A DNA stretch of 34,133 bases from Desulfuromonas sp. Its GTDB lineage: Bacteria; Desulfobacterota; Desulfuromonadia; Desulfuromonadales; UBA2294. Of this stretch, positions 15,547 through 23,929 are shown piece after piece. Numbering within the stretch: position 1 is the first letter of the stretch; every line of letters starts with the position of its first letter. Both the position numbers and the translations under genes were made by a program. The notes below the pieces were generated by a model, which was not told where the DNA came from, ran no database searches, and worked only from the letters and a program-made list of their open reading frames with translations. The stretch covers positions 1 to 34,133 of the forward strand of contig PKTZ01000090.1 of NCBI GenBank assembly GCA_002868925.1, given 5' to 3'.

Positions 15547-18015
15547 TCAGCTCTTGCTTCGATTCGTCTTGCGCGTCGGCTCGGCGTTCCACGGATCGTC
15601 CGGCCAGGGGTGCTTCGGATAACGCCCCTTCATCTCTTTTTTGACCTCGGGATAACCGTTCTCCCAGAAACTATGCAGATCGGACGTGACCTGCAGCGGC
15701 CTTCCGGCCGGTGACAGCAGGTGGATCAGTACCGGTACCCGGCCACCGGCGATGCGGGGCGACTCAGCCAGTCCGAACAGCTCCTGCAGCTTGACCGCCA
15801 GCACCGGCTGCTCACCGGAATAATCGATGCGGACATTGGAGCCCCCCGGCACATTGATCCGTTCCGGCGCCAGCTCGTCGAGCCGCTGGCGGGCCGGCCA
15901 GTCGAGGCGCGCGAGCAGCGCCGATTTCAGGTCGACCCGGCGCAGCTGCGCAGCGGTGCGAACCGTATCGAGGAACGGCCCGAGCCAGCTCTCGAGATCG
16001 GTCAGCAGACCGGCGTCGCTGAAATCGGGCCAGTCGGCATCCTCTGTCTGCATGGAAACGAACCGGAGCCGCTGCCGTAGCGCAACGGTCGTTTTATCCC
16101 AGTGAAGAACATCCAGCCCCTTTTTGCCGATCCAGTTAAGCCAGGCGGAACGCAAATCGTCCGAAGTCGCTTTGGCCGGACGCGCCTGCAGAACCAGCGC
16201 CCCGTGACTGCGCACCTCCTGCGCCAGCACCTGCTGCCGTTGATCATCCCACTCGACCCGGCGCTGCCATTCGTCACCGGCACCGAACATCTTTTCGAAG
16301 TCGTCGCGAATAAACGGCAGCGCGGCGCTGATCGTCACCTCGGAGCGGGAGCGGCCGTACAGATCAACGGCAATCAGGAATTCGCTGCCGCGCAGATGCG
16401 AGGCCGATTCGAGCTCGGCGGCCATACCGTTGGCGAGCAGATATTGCCGGTCGCCCCCCGCGCGCAACTGCGCAATGCGATCGGGATAAGCGACCGCCAG
16501 CAGCCGGGCGACCTGCGTTTCATCAATCCTTGCGGCAGATCCTGAGAATTTGAACCGCTGTCGCCAGAAGCGAGCGGCGCGGGCAACCGTTGGCGTCGCC
16601 CGCCCCGACCCGACCCGCTGCAGTTCGTCGATCAAATCCCGTCCCTGCCCCGATCCTTTTCCTTCGCCGAGCAGAGCGACCAGGTCGGAACCGAGCTCCG
16701 GACAACCATCCTGCTGTGCCTGCAGCAGCAGCCGGGCGAGACGGGGATGAGCCGGGAGTTCTGTCATCTTTCGCCCGATATCGGTCAACTGCAGGCGCGG
16801 ATCGAGGGCACCGAGAAGCTGAAGCAGGTGCCTTGCCGCCTTGAGATGCCCGGCCGGCGGCGGATCGACCCAGGTCAGGCTGTCGGCATCGGCAATCCCC
16901 CAGTGCGCCAGATCGAGGGCGAGCGGCGCCAGGTCGGCGACGAAGATCTCGGGCGGTGCCTGCACCAGTAGCGCCCCTTGCGTCCCTTCGCTCCAGAGAC
17001 GATGACAATTCCCCGGCCCGAGTCGGCCGGCGCGACCGGCCCGCTGCGTGGCGCTCGCTGCCGAAATCCGAACAGTCTCGAGAATGGTCAGGCCGCGGGC
17101 GGCGTCGAAGCGGGGCCGTTTTTCGAAACCGCTGTCGATCACCGTGCACACACCCTCGATGGTGAGGCTGGTCTCGGCAACGTTGGTCGCCACCACCACT
17201 TTACGTCGCGATCCAGGCTCGATCGCCCGGCGCTGCTCGGCAAGCGACAATCCGCCATAGAGCGGGCAGATGTCGATATCACGATGGTTACGACTCAGCG
17301 CCTCGACCGTCCGGTCGATCTGGTAGGCTCCCGGCATGAAAACCAGGATATCGCCATCCCCCTGCTGCAAAGCCTTGCGAACGCTGGCAACCGTCGCCGG
17401 AACGATCTCTTTCACCAAAGCATCCTGCCCGGAATGGGAGATGGTGATCGGATAGGTTCGCCCCTCGCTGCTGATCACCGGAGCGTTACCGAGCCGGGCG
17501 GAGAGGTTTTCACTGTCGAGGGTTGCCGACATAACGACAATCTTCAGATCGGGACGCAACCCCTGCTGTACATCGCGGCAGAGTGCCAGGGCGAGGTCGC
17601 TGTGCAGGTTGCGTTCGTGGAATTCATCGAAGATGACTACACCGATGCTGTGCAGCTCCGGGTCGGACTGCAATCGCCGGGTCAGCACCCCCTCGGTGAC
17701 CACCTCGATCCGGGTGGCGGATGAGACCTTGCGCTCGTAACGGATGGTGTAGCCGACCGTCCGTCCAACTGCTTCACCACGCTGCCGCGCCATGAAGTCA
17801 GCGGCGTTGACCGCGGCGATCCGTCTTGGTTCGAGCATAAGGATTTTTTGTCCGTCCAGTCCGGGAAGGTCGAGCAGAGCTGGCGGTACTCGGGTCGTCT
17901 TGCCGGCGCCGGGCGGGGCTTGCAGAATGACGATCGGGTGTGATGACAGGGTGGCGCGTAGTTGCGGCAGAACTTGGTCGACCGGAAACGTGATTTGCGT
18001 GGAGGTTGAGGTCAT
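15547..18015 (-). CDS. hrpB: ATP-dependent helicase HrpB
   Basis: DEAH-box superfamily-2 RNA helicase, about 822 residues, the normal length of HrpB. Motif I is APPGAGKTT near residue 33, motif II is DEFH (VIFDEFHERNLHSD), motif III SAT (VMSATLD), motif V/VI region TNVAETSLTIEGV and QRAGRAGR. The C-terminal HrpB-specific region ends with KEMKGRYPKHPWPDDPWNA, a family hallmark. I place the start at ATG 18015, giving MTSTSTQITFPVDQ; 12 more codons are open upstream but do not resemble the family. The ribosome site is weak. HrpB is dispensable in studied bacteria and its RNA substrates are poorly defined. It stands alone, convergent with the small gene at 15343 and followed upstream by the repeat region. 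Confidence 0.95.
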   Translation of the reverse strand: MTSTSTQITFPVDQVLPQLRATLSSHPIVILQAPPGAGKTTRVPPALLDLPGLDGQKILMLEPRRIAAVNAADFMARQRGEAVGRTVGYTIRYERKVSSATRIEVVTEGVLTRRLQSDPELHSIGVVIFDEFHERNLHSDLALALCRDVQQGLRPDLKIVVMSATLDSENLSARLGNAPVISSEGRTYPITISHSGQDALVKEIVPATVASVRKALQQGDGDILVFMPGAYQIDRTVEALSRNHRDIDICPLYGGLSLAEQRRAIEPGSRRKVVVATNVAETSLTIEGVCTVIDSGFEKRPRFDAARGLTILETVRISAASATQRAGRAGRLGPGNCHRLWSEGTQGALLVQAPPEIFVADLAPLALDLAHWGIADADSLTWVDPPPAGHLKAARHLLQLLGALDPRLQLTDIGRKMTELPAHPRLARLLLQAQQDGCPELGSDLVALLGEGKGSGQGRDLIDELQRVGSGRATPTVARAARFWRQRFKFSGSAARIDETQVARLLAVAYPDRIAQLRAGGDRQYLLANGMAAELESASHLRGSEFLIAVDLYGRSRSEVTISAALPFIRDDFEKMFGAGDEWQRRVEWDDQRQQVLAQEVRSHGALVLQARPAKATSDDLRSAWLNWIGKKGLDVLHWDKTTVALRQRLRFVSMQTEDADWPDFSDAGLLTDLESWLGPFLDTVRTAAQLRRVDLKSALLARLDWPARQRLDELAPERINVPGGSNVRIDYSGEQPVLAVKLQELFGLAESPRIAGGRVPVLIHLLSPAGRPLQVTSDLHSFWENGYPEVKKEMKGRYPKHPWPDDPWNAEPTRKTNRSKS

Positions 18016-18086
18016 GGTGCATCTGATACCGCACCGGGGCGCTAATTGCAATGTTCATCTCAATTGAACATTTAAACCAATACATT

Positions 18087-18578
18087 AGAACCGTGGGGTC
18101 CCGGCCCGACACTCCGTACTTCGGATGGGGACACTTCCCTGAACTTCGGGAAGTGTCCCCGAAGCAAAACGAACCAAAGAAAAATCCCCTGCAGTGGCTT
18201 TTTTGTTCAGTTGGTTTGCCTCTTTTGAACTAGGTAGTAAGGATATCGCCCTGAGGCGATCACGGCTAACCTCCGTTGATGTCGCGGTCAGACTACAATT
18301 TATAGGTAGCGCGCTGACAAACGTGCGCCTCAAGAGCTATGGTAGAAAGGCAAAACCGACCTGCCGGAACCACCAACGTCGTTGATCGTCGCAGCTCACT
18401 TCAAGCTGGAGAGCGACGCAGACGAAATTTACGAGGTTGGGCGTGTCGGCGAAAAGCGGCAGCGTCAACCGCGAATGCCGTGCCCACCGCCAGGTGCGTG
18501 CTTTCTTTTGCGTCGTTTTCTTTTGTCACGCTGACAAAGAAAATGACGCCGGCTGTCGGGCCGGGACCCGACGGTTCT
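18087..18578. repeat. structured intergenic repeat, copy A, with 25-bp terminal inverted repeats
   Basis: A 492-bp non-coding element between hrpB and lon. Its ends (18087-18111 and 18554-18578) are inverted repeats matching at 24 of 25 positions around the core GGGTCCCGGCCCGACA. Inside are hairpins: 13 perfect base pairs at 18127-18139/18148-18160 (GGGGACACTTCCC), a 6-bp stem at 18245-18260 (ATCGCC-ctga-GGCGAT), and a 16-bp stem with one bulge at 18511-18527/18533-18548. Short open frames cross it on both strands, but none has a ribosome site, a known family or an uninterrupted counterpart in copy B. It is followed in direct orientation by copy B. Whether it is a mobile remnant, a MITE-like element or an RNA gene is unresolved. 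Confidence 0.85.
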
Positions 18579-18616
18579 GATCTTGATCTTGGATTTTAGA
18601 TCTACAGAAAACAAAA

Positions 18617-19080
18617 GTCGTGGGGGCCCGGCCCCACACGCCGGGTTCATTTCTTCATCAAGCCATGAAGAAACGAACCAAAGAAGCGGCTCCCCTGCGG
18701 GGGGCTTTTCTGTGCGGTCGGTTTACCTCTTTTGTCTTTCGGTGGTTGAGAGATCGCCTCGAGGCGATCACGGTATATCTCCGTTGCTGTCGCGGTCAGT
18801 CTACGTTCAAGGAAACGCGTTGGCTCGCTTGCACCTCAAGAGCTATGGGGAAAAGCTTAAACATCATCGCCCGAATCACCGGTGTTGTTGATCCTTGCAG
18901 CCCATTGCAGGCTTGAGAGACACGCAGACGAACTCTATCGAGCCTGACAGCTCCGTTGAAAAACAGCAGCGTCAACCGCGAATGCAGTGCCCACCGCCAG
19001 GTGCGTGTTTTCTTCTGCTTCGTCTTCTTTGTCACGCCGACAAAGAAGATGACGCCGGCTGTCGGGCCGGGACCCGACGG
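18617..19080. repeat. structured intergenic repeat, copy B (direct tandem copy)
   Basis: A second, diverged copy about 465 bp long in the same orientation, starting 38 bp after copy A. Shared blocks in order include ACGAACCAAAGAA, CCCCTGC, a GGCGATCACGG block, a CCGTTG-TGTCGCGGTCAG block, CAAGAGCTATGG, GTTGATC, ACGCAGACGAA, CAGCGTCAACCGCGAATGC, GTGCCCACCGCCAGGTGCGTG and the right end TGTCGGGCCGGGACCCGACGG (19060-19080, identical to copy A). The left end is a weaker inverted match and is itself a hairpin (GTGGGG/CCCCAC). Hairpins at 18644-18679, 18689-18705 (followed by TTTT), 18752-18769 (18-bp perfect palindrome) and 19021-19051 sit at the same places as in copy A. No credible gene lies within. 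Confidence 0.85.
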
Positions 19081-19231
19081 TCTTGACCTCAAGATAGAAT
19101 TTAAATCCGGAAATCACCACCTCCCCCTTCACCTTGACTCTCCAAAGCCGCTTGTTACGCTTAACCTATCCAGGAAGCATCTTCGCAGTTCTGTCTGAAT
19201 GGTGACATCACCAAGGGGAAAGTATCTAATT

Positions 19232-21619
19232 ATGCTGATCAAAAACCTAACCATACCCGAAACACTGCTGATCTATCCGGTCAAGGAACAGGTCATCTTT
19301 CCACACATGGTCTTCCCGCTGTTCGTCGATAGCGGCGAAATGCCGCTGATCGACCAGGCAATGCACGACGACCATCTGGTCGGCATCCTCAAATACATCG
19401 ATGATGAAAAACCACCGACCCCGGACAATCTGACGCGGGTCGGCACAGTCTGTCACATCAATAAGGTTTTTCGCTTCCCGGAAGGTGGAAGTAAGGTCGT
19501 GGTCGAAGGGGTCCATCGGATTTTTATCGACGAATTCATCGAGACCGAACCTTTTCTCAAAGCTTCGATCACCGCAATCGAAGAGGGCGACTCGAAAAAC
19601 CTGATCGCCGACGCCCTGATCCAGAGCGTCAATGCCCTGCTGAAAATTGCCATGGCCTACGGTCGACCACTGCCGGGCGATGTCATCAAAATGATCGACG
19701 AGATCGACTCTCCCGGCCGCCTGTCCGACCTCGTCACCATCTACCTCAGCCTGAATGTCGACGAACAGCAACGGATGCTCGAAATCACCGACCCGATGGA
19801 GCGCCTGAAAGAGGTCTACATCCATCTCACCAACGAGGTTCAGAAACTGCAGGTGCAGGGTGAGGTCCAGTCGGAAGTCGCCAAACGGCTCGGTAAAAAT
19901 CAAAAAGAGTACCTGCTCAAGGAGCAGATGAAGGAGATCCAGGAACAGCTCGGCACCGAGGATCCGAATCAGGCCGAAATCAACGAGCTGCGTACCCTTT
20001 TGGACGAAACAGAGATGCCGGAGGAAGTCAGGGCCGTAGCCGAAAAAGAGCTCTCCCGACTGGAACGGATCAATCCCGCCTCGCCGGAGTACACCGTGGC
20101 CCGGACCTACCTCGATTACCTCTGCGCGGTCCCCTGGCTCAAGGGGAGCGAAGACCAACTCGACATCGCCAACGCCCGCATCATCCTCGACGAGGATCAC
20201 TACAACCTGAAGGAGGTCAAGGAGCGGATCCTCGAATACCTGGCGGTGCGCAGCCTGAAGGAGACAACCAAGGGACCGATCCTCTGCTTCGTCGGACCGC
20301 CCGGCGTCGGCAAAACCTCCCTCGGTCGCTCGATCGCCCGGGCGATGGGCCGGGAATTCATCCGGATGTCGCTCGGCGGCATGAAGGACGAAGCCGAAAT
20401 CCGGGGACACCGCCGCACCTACATCGGCGCCCTGCCGGGACGGATCATCCGCGAAATCTGCCGGGTCGAGGCGAACAACCCGGTCTTCATGCTCGACGAG
20501 ATCGACAAGATCGGTCAGGACTTTCGCGGCGACCCGGCCTCGGCCCTGCTCGAAGTACTCGACCCGGAACAGAACAACAGCTTCAACGATCACTACCTCG
20601 ATGTCCCGTTCGACCTTTCACGGGTAATGTTCATTACCACCGCCAACCTCCTCGACCCGATTCCGCACGCTCTGAAAGACCGGATGGAGGTAATCCCGCT
20701 CTCCGGTTACAGCGATGAGGAAAAATTGCAGATCGCCCTGAAATACCTGATCCCGAAAGAGGTCAGCGAAAACGGCCTGGAGGAGGAGCCGCCGACGTTC
20801 GAAGAGGAGGCGCTGTACAAGAGCATCAAGGACTACACCCGCGAAGCCGGGGTGCGCAACGTCGAACGCAAGATCGCCGCGGTCTGCCGCAAGATCGCCC
20901 TCGAGAAGACCGAAAAAGGGACGAAACGGCAGACGATCACGCCGGCGGTGGTCGAGGAACTGCTCGGCCCCTGCAGCTACTTCACCGATGTCGCCAGCGA
21001 AGAGGACCGGGTCGGCGTCGTGACCGGCCTGGCCTGGACCGAAGCGGGCGGCGAAATCCTCTTTATCGAGGCGACCCGGATGGAGGGGGACAAGCGTCTC
21101 ACCCTGACCGGCAGCCTCGGCGACGTGATGCAGGAGTCGGCCAAGGCGGCCCTCTCCCACATCCGCTCGCACGCCACCGAGTTCGGGATCGATCCGGACT
21201 TTTACGAGCATTCCGACCTGCACATCCACGTCCCGTCCGGAGCCATTCCCAAGGACGGGCCGTCGGCCGGGGTCACCATCGCCACCGCCCTGGTCTCGCT
21301 ATTGAGCAACCGGCCGGCCCGTCGCGACGTCGCCATGACCGGGGAGCTGACCCTCTCCGGCCGCATCCTGCCGATCGGCGGTATCAAGGCGAAGGTCCTG
21401 GCCGCCCGTCGGGCCGGGGTCAAGACCATCCTGCTGCCGCAGCGCAACCGCGAGAGCCTGCAGGAGCTCGACCCGCACCTCCTGAAAGATGTCGACATCC
21501 GATTCGTCGACAGCCTGGCCGACATCATCAAGATCGCCCTGGTTCAACCGGGCAGCCCGGGCAACCGCTCCCGCCCGGCAGCCCCCACCTCCAGCAGTCT
21601 GTTCGTCCCCGGCGGCTAG
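19232..21619 (+). CDS. lon: ATP-dependent protease Lon (LonA type)
   Basis: Cytoplasmic AAA+ serine protease of about 795 residues that degrades misfolded and selected regulatory proteins. Domains: N-terminal LAN substrate domain (about 10-210) and helical region with [23 protein letters not shown]+ with Walker [10 protein letters not shown] (about 355-363) and Walker [11 protein letters not shown] (about 417-426); S16 protease domain with catalytic Ser678 in PKDGPSAGV and Lys721 in [10 protein letters not shown], the 43-residue spacing found in E. coli Lon. I choose ATG 19232 because AAGGGG lies upstream; the ATG at 19199 is in frame but has no ribosome site. It follows the repeat pair by about 150 nt; a heat-shock type promoter could not be identified with confidence. 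lexA begins 76 nt downstream. Confidence 0.97.
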   Translation: MLIKNLTIPETLLIYPVKEQVIFPHMVFPLFVDSGEMPLIDQAMHDDHLVGILKYIDDEKPPTPDNLTRVGTVCHINKVFRFPEGGSKVVVEGVHRIFIDEFIETEPFLKASITAIEEGDSKNLIADALIQSVNALLKIAMAYGRPLPGDVIKMIDEIDSPGRLSDLVTIYLSLNVDEQQRMLEITDPMERLKEVYIHLTNEVQKLQVQGEVQSEVAKRLGKNQKEYLLKEQMKEIQEQLGTEDPNQAEINELRTLLDETEMPEEVRAVAEKELSRLERINPASPEYTVARTYLDYLCAVPWLKGSEDQLDIANARIILDEDHYNLKEVKERILEYLAVRSLKETTKGPILCFVGPPGVGKTSLGRSIARAMGREFIRMSLGGMKDEAEIRGHRRTYIGALPGRIIREICRVEANNPVFMLDEIDKIGQDFRGDPASALLEVLDPEQNNSFNDHYLDVPFDLSRVMFITTANLLDPIPHALKDRMEVIPLSGYSDEEKLQIALKYLIPKEVSENGLEEEPPTFEEEALYKSIKDYTREAGVRNVERKIAAVCRKIALEKTEKGTKRQTITPAVVEELLGPCSYFTDVASEEDRVGVVTGLAWTEAGGEILFIEATRMEGDKRLTLTGSLGDVMQESAKAALSHIRSHATEFGIDPDFYEHSDLHIHVPSGAIPKDGPSAGVTIATALVSLLSNRPARRDVAMTGELTLSGRILPIGGIKAKVLAARRAGVKTILLPQRNRESLQELDPHLLKDVDIRFVDSLADIIKIALVQPGSPGNRSRPAAPTSSSLFVPGG

Positions 21620-21641
21620 TCTCTCCCGTATCGAAATCATG

Positions 21642-21684
21642 TTGACGATACGCCCCTACAGTGATAGGTTGTCAAATGACAACC
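21642..21684 (+). promoter_or_regulatory. lexA promoter with LexA operator (SOS box)
   Basis: TTGACG (21642-21647) with a likely -10 near TAGGTT (21665-21670, 17-nt spacing). Overlapping the -10 is GGTTGTCA-AA-TGACAACC (21667-21684), two 8-bp arms around AA. It fits the motif GGTTN2CN4GN3ACC described for Geobacter LexA and differs from the E. coli CTG-N10-CAG box. Its position would block RNA polymerase, so lexA is autoregulated. Confidence 0.88.
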
Positions 21685-21695
21685 ATGGAGAAAAA

Positions 21696-22298
21696 ATGGA
21701 ACAACTGACCCCGCGCCAGCAGCAAGTTCTCGACTACATCGAAAGTCACATCGGACAGCACGGCTACCCCCCCACCCTGCGCGAGATCGCCGCTCACCTC
21801 GGCATCAGCGGCACCCTCGGGGTGATGAAGCATCTGCAGGCGCTTGAGAAAAAAGGGTACATCGAAAAGGATGTGGCCAGCTCGCGCGGCATCCGCCTGA
21901 GCGGCCGACCGAAAGAGACTATCTCCCTTCCGATCGTCGGCCGGGTCGCCGCCGGCTCGCTGCAACCGGCGCTGGAAAATATCGAGGAACATTTCGGCAT
22001 CGAGCGCGGCCGGGCCCGTCAGGGGGATTTCATGTTAAGGGTCCGGGGGGACTCGATGATCGAAGCCGGCATCCTCGACGGCGACCTGGTCCAGATTCGA
22101 CCGCAGAATACGGCGTGCAACGGCGAGATCGTCGTCGTTCTGGTTAACGACGAGGCGACCCTGAAGCGCTTCTACCGCGAAGGGGATCGGATCCGGCTGC
22201 AACCGGAGAACAGGGAACTGGAGCCGATCCTGCTGCGGGCCGGTGACGGCGAGATCGGCATCGTCGGTAAGGTGGTCGGGCTGTACAGGGAATTCTAA
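21696..22298 (+). CDS. lexA: LexA, SOS-response repressor
   Basis: Repressor of the DNA-damage response, 200 residues. The N-terminal winged helix (1-66) contains TPRQQQVLDYI and PPTLREIAAHLGISG. The hinge leads to an S24 peptidase domain with self-cleavage site Ala86-Gly87 (RVAAGSL), catalytic Ser120 (RGDSMIEAGI) and Lys157 (EATLKRF). RecA-stimulated autocleavage inactivates it. ATG 21696 is preceded by GGAG at 5-nt spacing; the open frame extends upstream through the operator, which cannot be coding. It leads a probable SOS operon with the small DUF6504-like gene and dinB, and carries its own operator. The recognition helix need not match E. coli since the operator differs. Confidence 0.97.
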   Translation: MEQLTPRQQQVLDYIESHIGQHGYPPTLREIAAHLGISGTLGVMKHLQALEKKGYIEKDVASSRGIRLSGRPKETISLPIVGRVAAGSLQPALENIEEHFGIERGRARQGDFMLRVRGDSMIEAGILDGDLVQIRPQNTACNGEIVVVLVNDEATLKRFYREGDRIRLQPENRELEPILLRAGDGEIGIVGKVVGLYREF

Positions 22299-22321
22299 AA
22301 AAAAGAAGATAGCAGTCAGGA

Positions 22322-22383
22322 GTCAGAAGACAGGGGGGAAATCCGAATGTATTTATTCTGTATTCTCTCTACTGCCTTCTGAC
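22322..22383. repeat. inverted repeat between lexA and the small SOS-cassette gene
   Basis: Arms 22322-22333 (GTCAGAAGACAG) and 22372-22383 (CTGCCTTCTGAC) pair at 11 of 12 positions around a 38-nt AT-rich spacer. The left arm follows another AGTCAGG, giving a short GTCAG-type tandem. In RNA it would form a hairpin 17 nt before the next start codon. Confidence 0.6.
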
Positions 22384-22399
22384 CTTCCGGGTTTTCAAT

Positions 22400-22651
22400 A
22401 TGGAAAGTATCAACACCCCGGTCCGGGTCGGCGCCGTTTTCGGCCCCGGCAACCGGATCAAACCGGTCTGGTTCGACTGGAAAAAAAGAAAATACACGAT
22501 CCAGGAGATCACCTACCGCTGGCAGGAGCAGGACGGCGAGGAGACCGCCTTCCACTTCGCGGTCAGCGACGGCAACGACCTGTTCGAACTGGCCTATAAC
22601 AGCGGCAGCCAGATCTGGCTGCTGACCGCCCTCGAGGTCGGCAACGGATGA
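22400..22651 (+). CDS. small DUF6504-like protein of the SOS cassette
   Basis: An 83-residue soluble protein: after MESINTPVRVGAVFGPGNRI comes KPVWFDWKKRKYTIQEITYRW, then an acidic stretch and FHFAVSDGNDLFELAYNSGSQIWLLTALE. The W-x-W/F-x-W-KxRxYxI...RW pattern followed by a beta-rich F-x-V-x...G-x-x-x-E-L core is like DUF6504 proteins, small partners often encoded beside translesion polymerases. No clear ribosome site precedes the ATG. Its end overlaps the dinB start by 4 nt (ATGA), so it is translationally coupled to Pol IV and presumably LexA-controlled. Function unknown; a link to polymerase IV or damage tolerance is inference from position. Confidence 0.75.
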   Translation: MESINTPVRVGAVFGPGNRIKPVWFDWKKRKYTIQEITYRWQEQDGEETAFHFAVSDGNDLFELAYNSGSQIWLLTALEVGNG

Positions 22652-23874
22652 ATCACCGCACCATCCTGCACTGCGACATGAACGCCTTTTTCGCCGCCGT
22701 CGAGCAGCAGTCGAACCCGTCCCTGCGCGGCCGGCCGATCGGCATCATCGGCTCCGGCGCCCGCACCATCATCACCACCTGTTCCTACGAAGCGCGCGCC
22801 TTCGGGGTCAAAACCGGCATGACCATCTACGAGGCTAAGCAGCGCTGCCCGCAGATCGAGCTGGTGGTCGGCAACAACCGCAAGTACACGGCGACCTCGA
22901 CCGGCATCAACCAGATCTTTCGCGACTACACGCCGCTGGTCGAGGTCTTCTCCATCGACGAATCGTTCCTCGACCTGAGCGGCAGCCTCAAGATCTTCGG
23001 CTCGGCGACCCGGATCGCCATGCAGATCAAGGCCCGGATCAAGCACCGCTTCGGCATCACCTGTTCGGTCGGCATCGCCCCGAACAAGCTGCTGGCCAAG
23101 CTCGCCTCGGAGATGAAAAAACCGGACGGCCTGACCATCATCCCTCCGGACAAAGTCGATGCAACCCTGGAGGACATGCCGGTCGGAGAGTTGTGCGGCA
23201 TCGGCAAAAGGACGAAACAGCACCTGCTCACTCTCGGCATCCGCACCTGCGGCGAACTGGGGCGCTTCCCCCGCCAGGTTCTGAAAAAACGGTTCGGCAT
23301 CAACGGTGAAAAGATGTCCAACATGGGACGCGGCATCGACCTTTCACCGGTCGTTCCGACATCGGAAAAGGACGAGGTCAAATCGGTCGGCCACAGCATG
23401 ACCCTGCCGCACGACATCACCGCCCGCGAGGATATCTGTCGTTACCTGCTCCGCCTTTCCGAGATGGTCGGCCGCCGCGCCCGACGTTACGGAGTGACCG
23501 GCCGCACCTTCACCCTGACCGTACGCGACAACGACTTCGAGACCCGGAGCGTCAGCGAAACCGGCCTGTCATACACCAATCGCAGCGACGAAATCTACCG
23601 CGCCATCCTGACCATCCTCGAACGTTTCCCCCTCGACAAGCCGATCCGCCTGCTCGGGGTGCGGCTGAGCGGCCTGCGACATCAGGTGCGGCAATACACC
23701 CTCTTTCCCGACGATCATCGCAAAGAGATGGTCACCGAGGCGATGGATGACGTCAACGACCGCTACGGCAACTTCTCCGTATCGTTCGGCAGCGTCCTCG
23801 ACAGCGAACGGGGAGCAAGGGTCATCTCACCCGCCTGGCGTCCGGATGGAATCCGTTATGTCAACGTGGAATAA
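22648..23874 (+). CDS. dinB: DNA polymerase IV (Y-family translesion polymerase)
   Basis: Error-prone, lesion-bypassing DNA polymerase, 408 residues. Palm motifs: HCDMNAFFAAVE (metal Asp10, steric-gate Phe in AFFA) and FSIDESFLDLSG (catalytic Asp-Glu pair). CSVGIAPNKLLAKLASEMKKPDG is the finger/palm signature, and PVGELCGIGKRTKQHL is the helix-hairpin-helix of the thumb. The little-finger domain follows. A beta-clamp binding site QYTLFP lies near residue 350, inside the little-finger domain end, with about 55 residues after it rather than at the extreme C-terminus as in E. coli. The C-terminal tail FGSVLDSERGARVISPAWRPDG is typical of the longer DinB subgroup. Co-transcribed with lexA. Confidence 0.96.
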   Translation: MNHRTILHCDMNAFFAAVEQQSNPSLRGRPIGIIGSGARTIITTCSYEARAFGVKTGMTIYEAKQRCPQIELVVGNNRKYTATSTGINQIFRDYTPLVEVFSIDESFLDLSGSLKIFGSATRIAMQIKARIKHRFGITCSVGIAPNKLLAKLASEMKKPDGLTIIPPDKVDATLEDMPVGELCGIGKRTKQHLLTLGIRTCGELGRFPRQVLKKRFGINGEKMSNMGRGIDLSPVVPTSEKDEVKSVGHSMTLPHDITAREDICRYLLRLSEMVGRRARRYGVTGRTFTLTVRDNDFETRSVSETGLSYTNRSDEIYRAILTILERFPLDKPIRLLGVRLSGLRHQVRQYTLFPDDHRKEMVTEAMDDVNDRYGNFSVSFGSVLDSERGARVISPAWRPDGIRYVNVE

Positions 23875-23884
23875 TATTGAGGGA

Positions 23885-23900
23885 CTTATTGGATAGTTTT
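23885..23900. repeat. left arm of a 16-bp inverted repeat flanking the lysR gene
   Basis: CTTATTGGATAGTTTT, in the 55-nt gap between the dinB stop and the lysR stop. Its exact reverse complement lies at 24916-24931, beyond the start of lysR. Confidence 0.75.
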
Positions 23901-23929
23901 CAACATTAACTGCATTGTTAAAAAGAACC

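Noticed and set aside
18087-19080. CRISPR array or rRNA-like tandem repeat
   Set aside because: Only two long, diverged units with one short 38-bp gap; no short regular repeats and spacers, no cas genes, no rRNA signature.
18051-19198. Several short frames of 60-100 codons on both strands in the hrpB-lon gap
   Set aside because: They run through terminal inverted repeats and hairpins, frames are not kept between the two repeat copies, and no ribosome sites are present.
19199-19231. Upstream ATG at 19199 as the lon start
   Set aside because: It lacks a ribosome site and adds residues not typical of Lon, while ATG 19232 has AAGGGG upstream.
19247-20593. Open minus-strand frame of about 450 codons opposite lon
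   Set aside because: It mirrors lon codons, has no ribosome site and no recognisable family.
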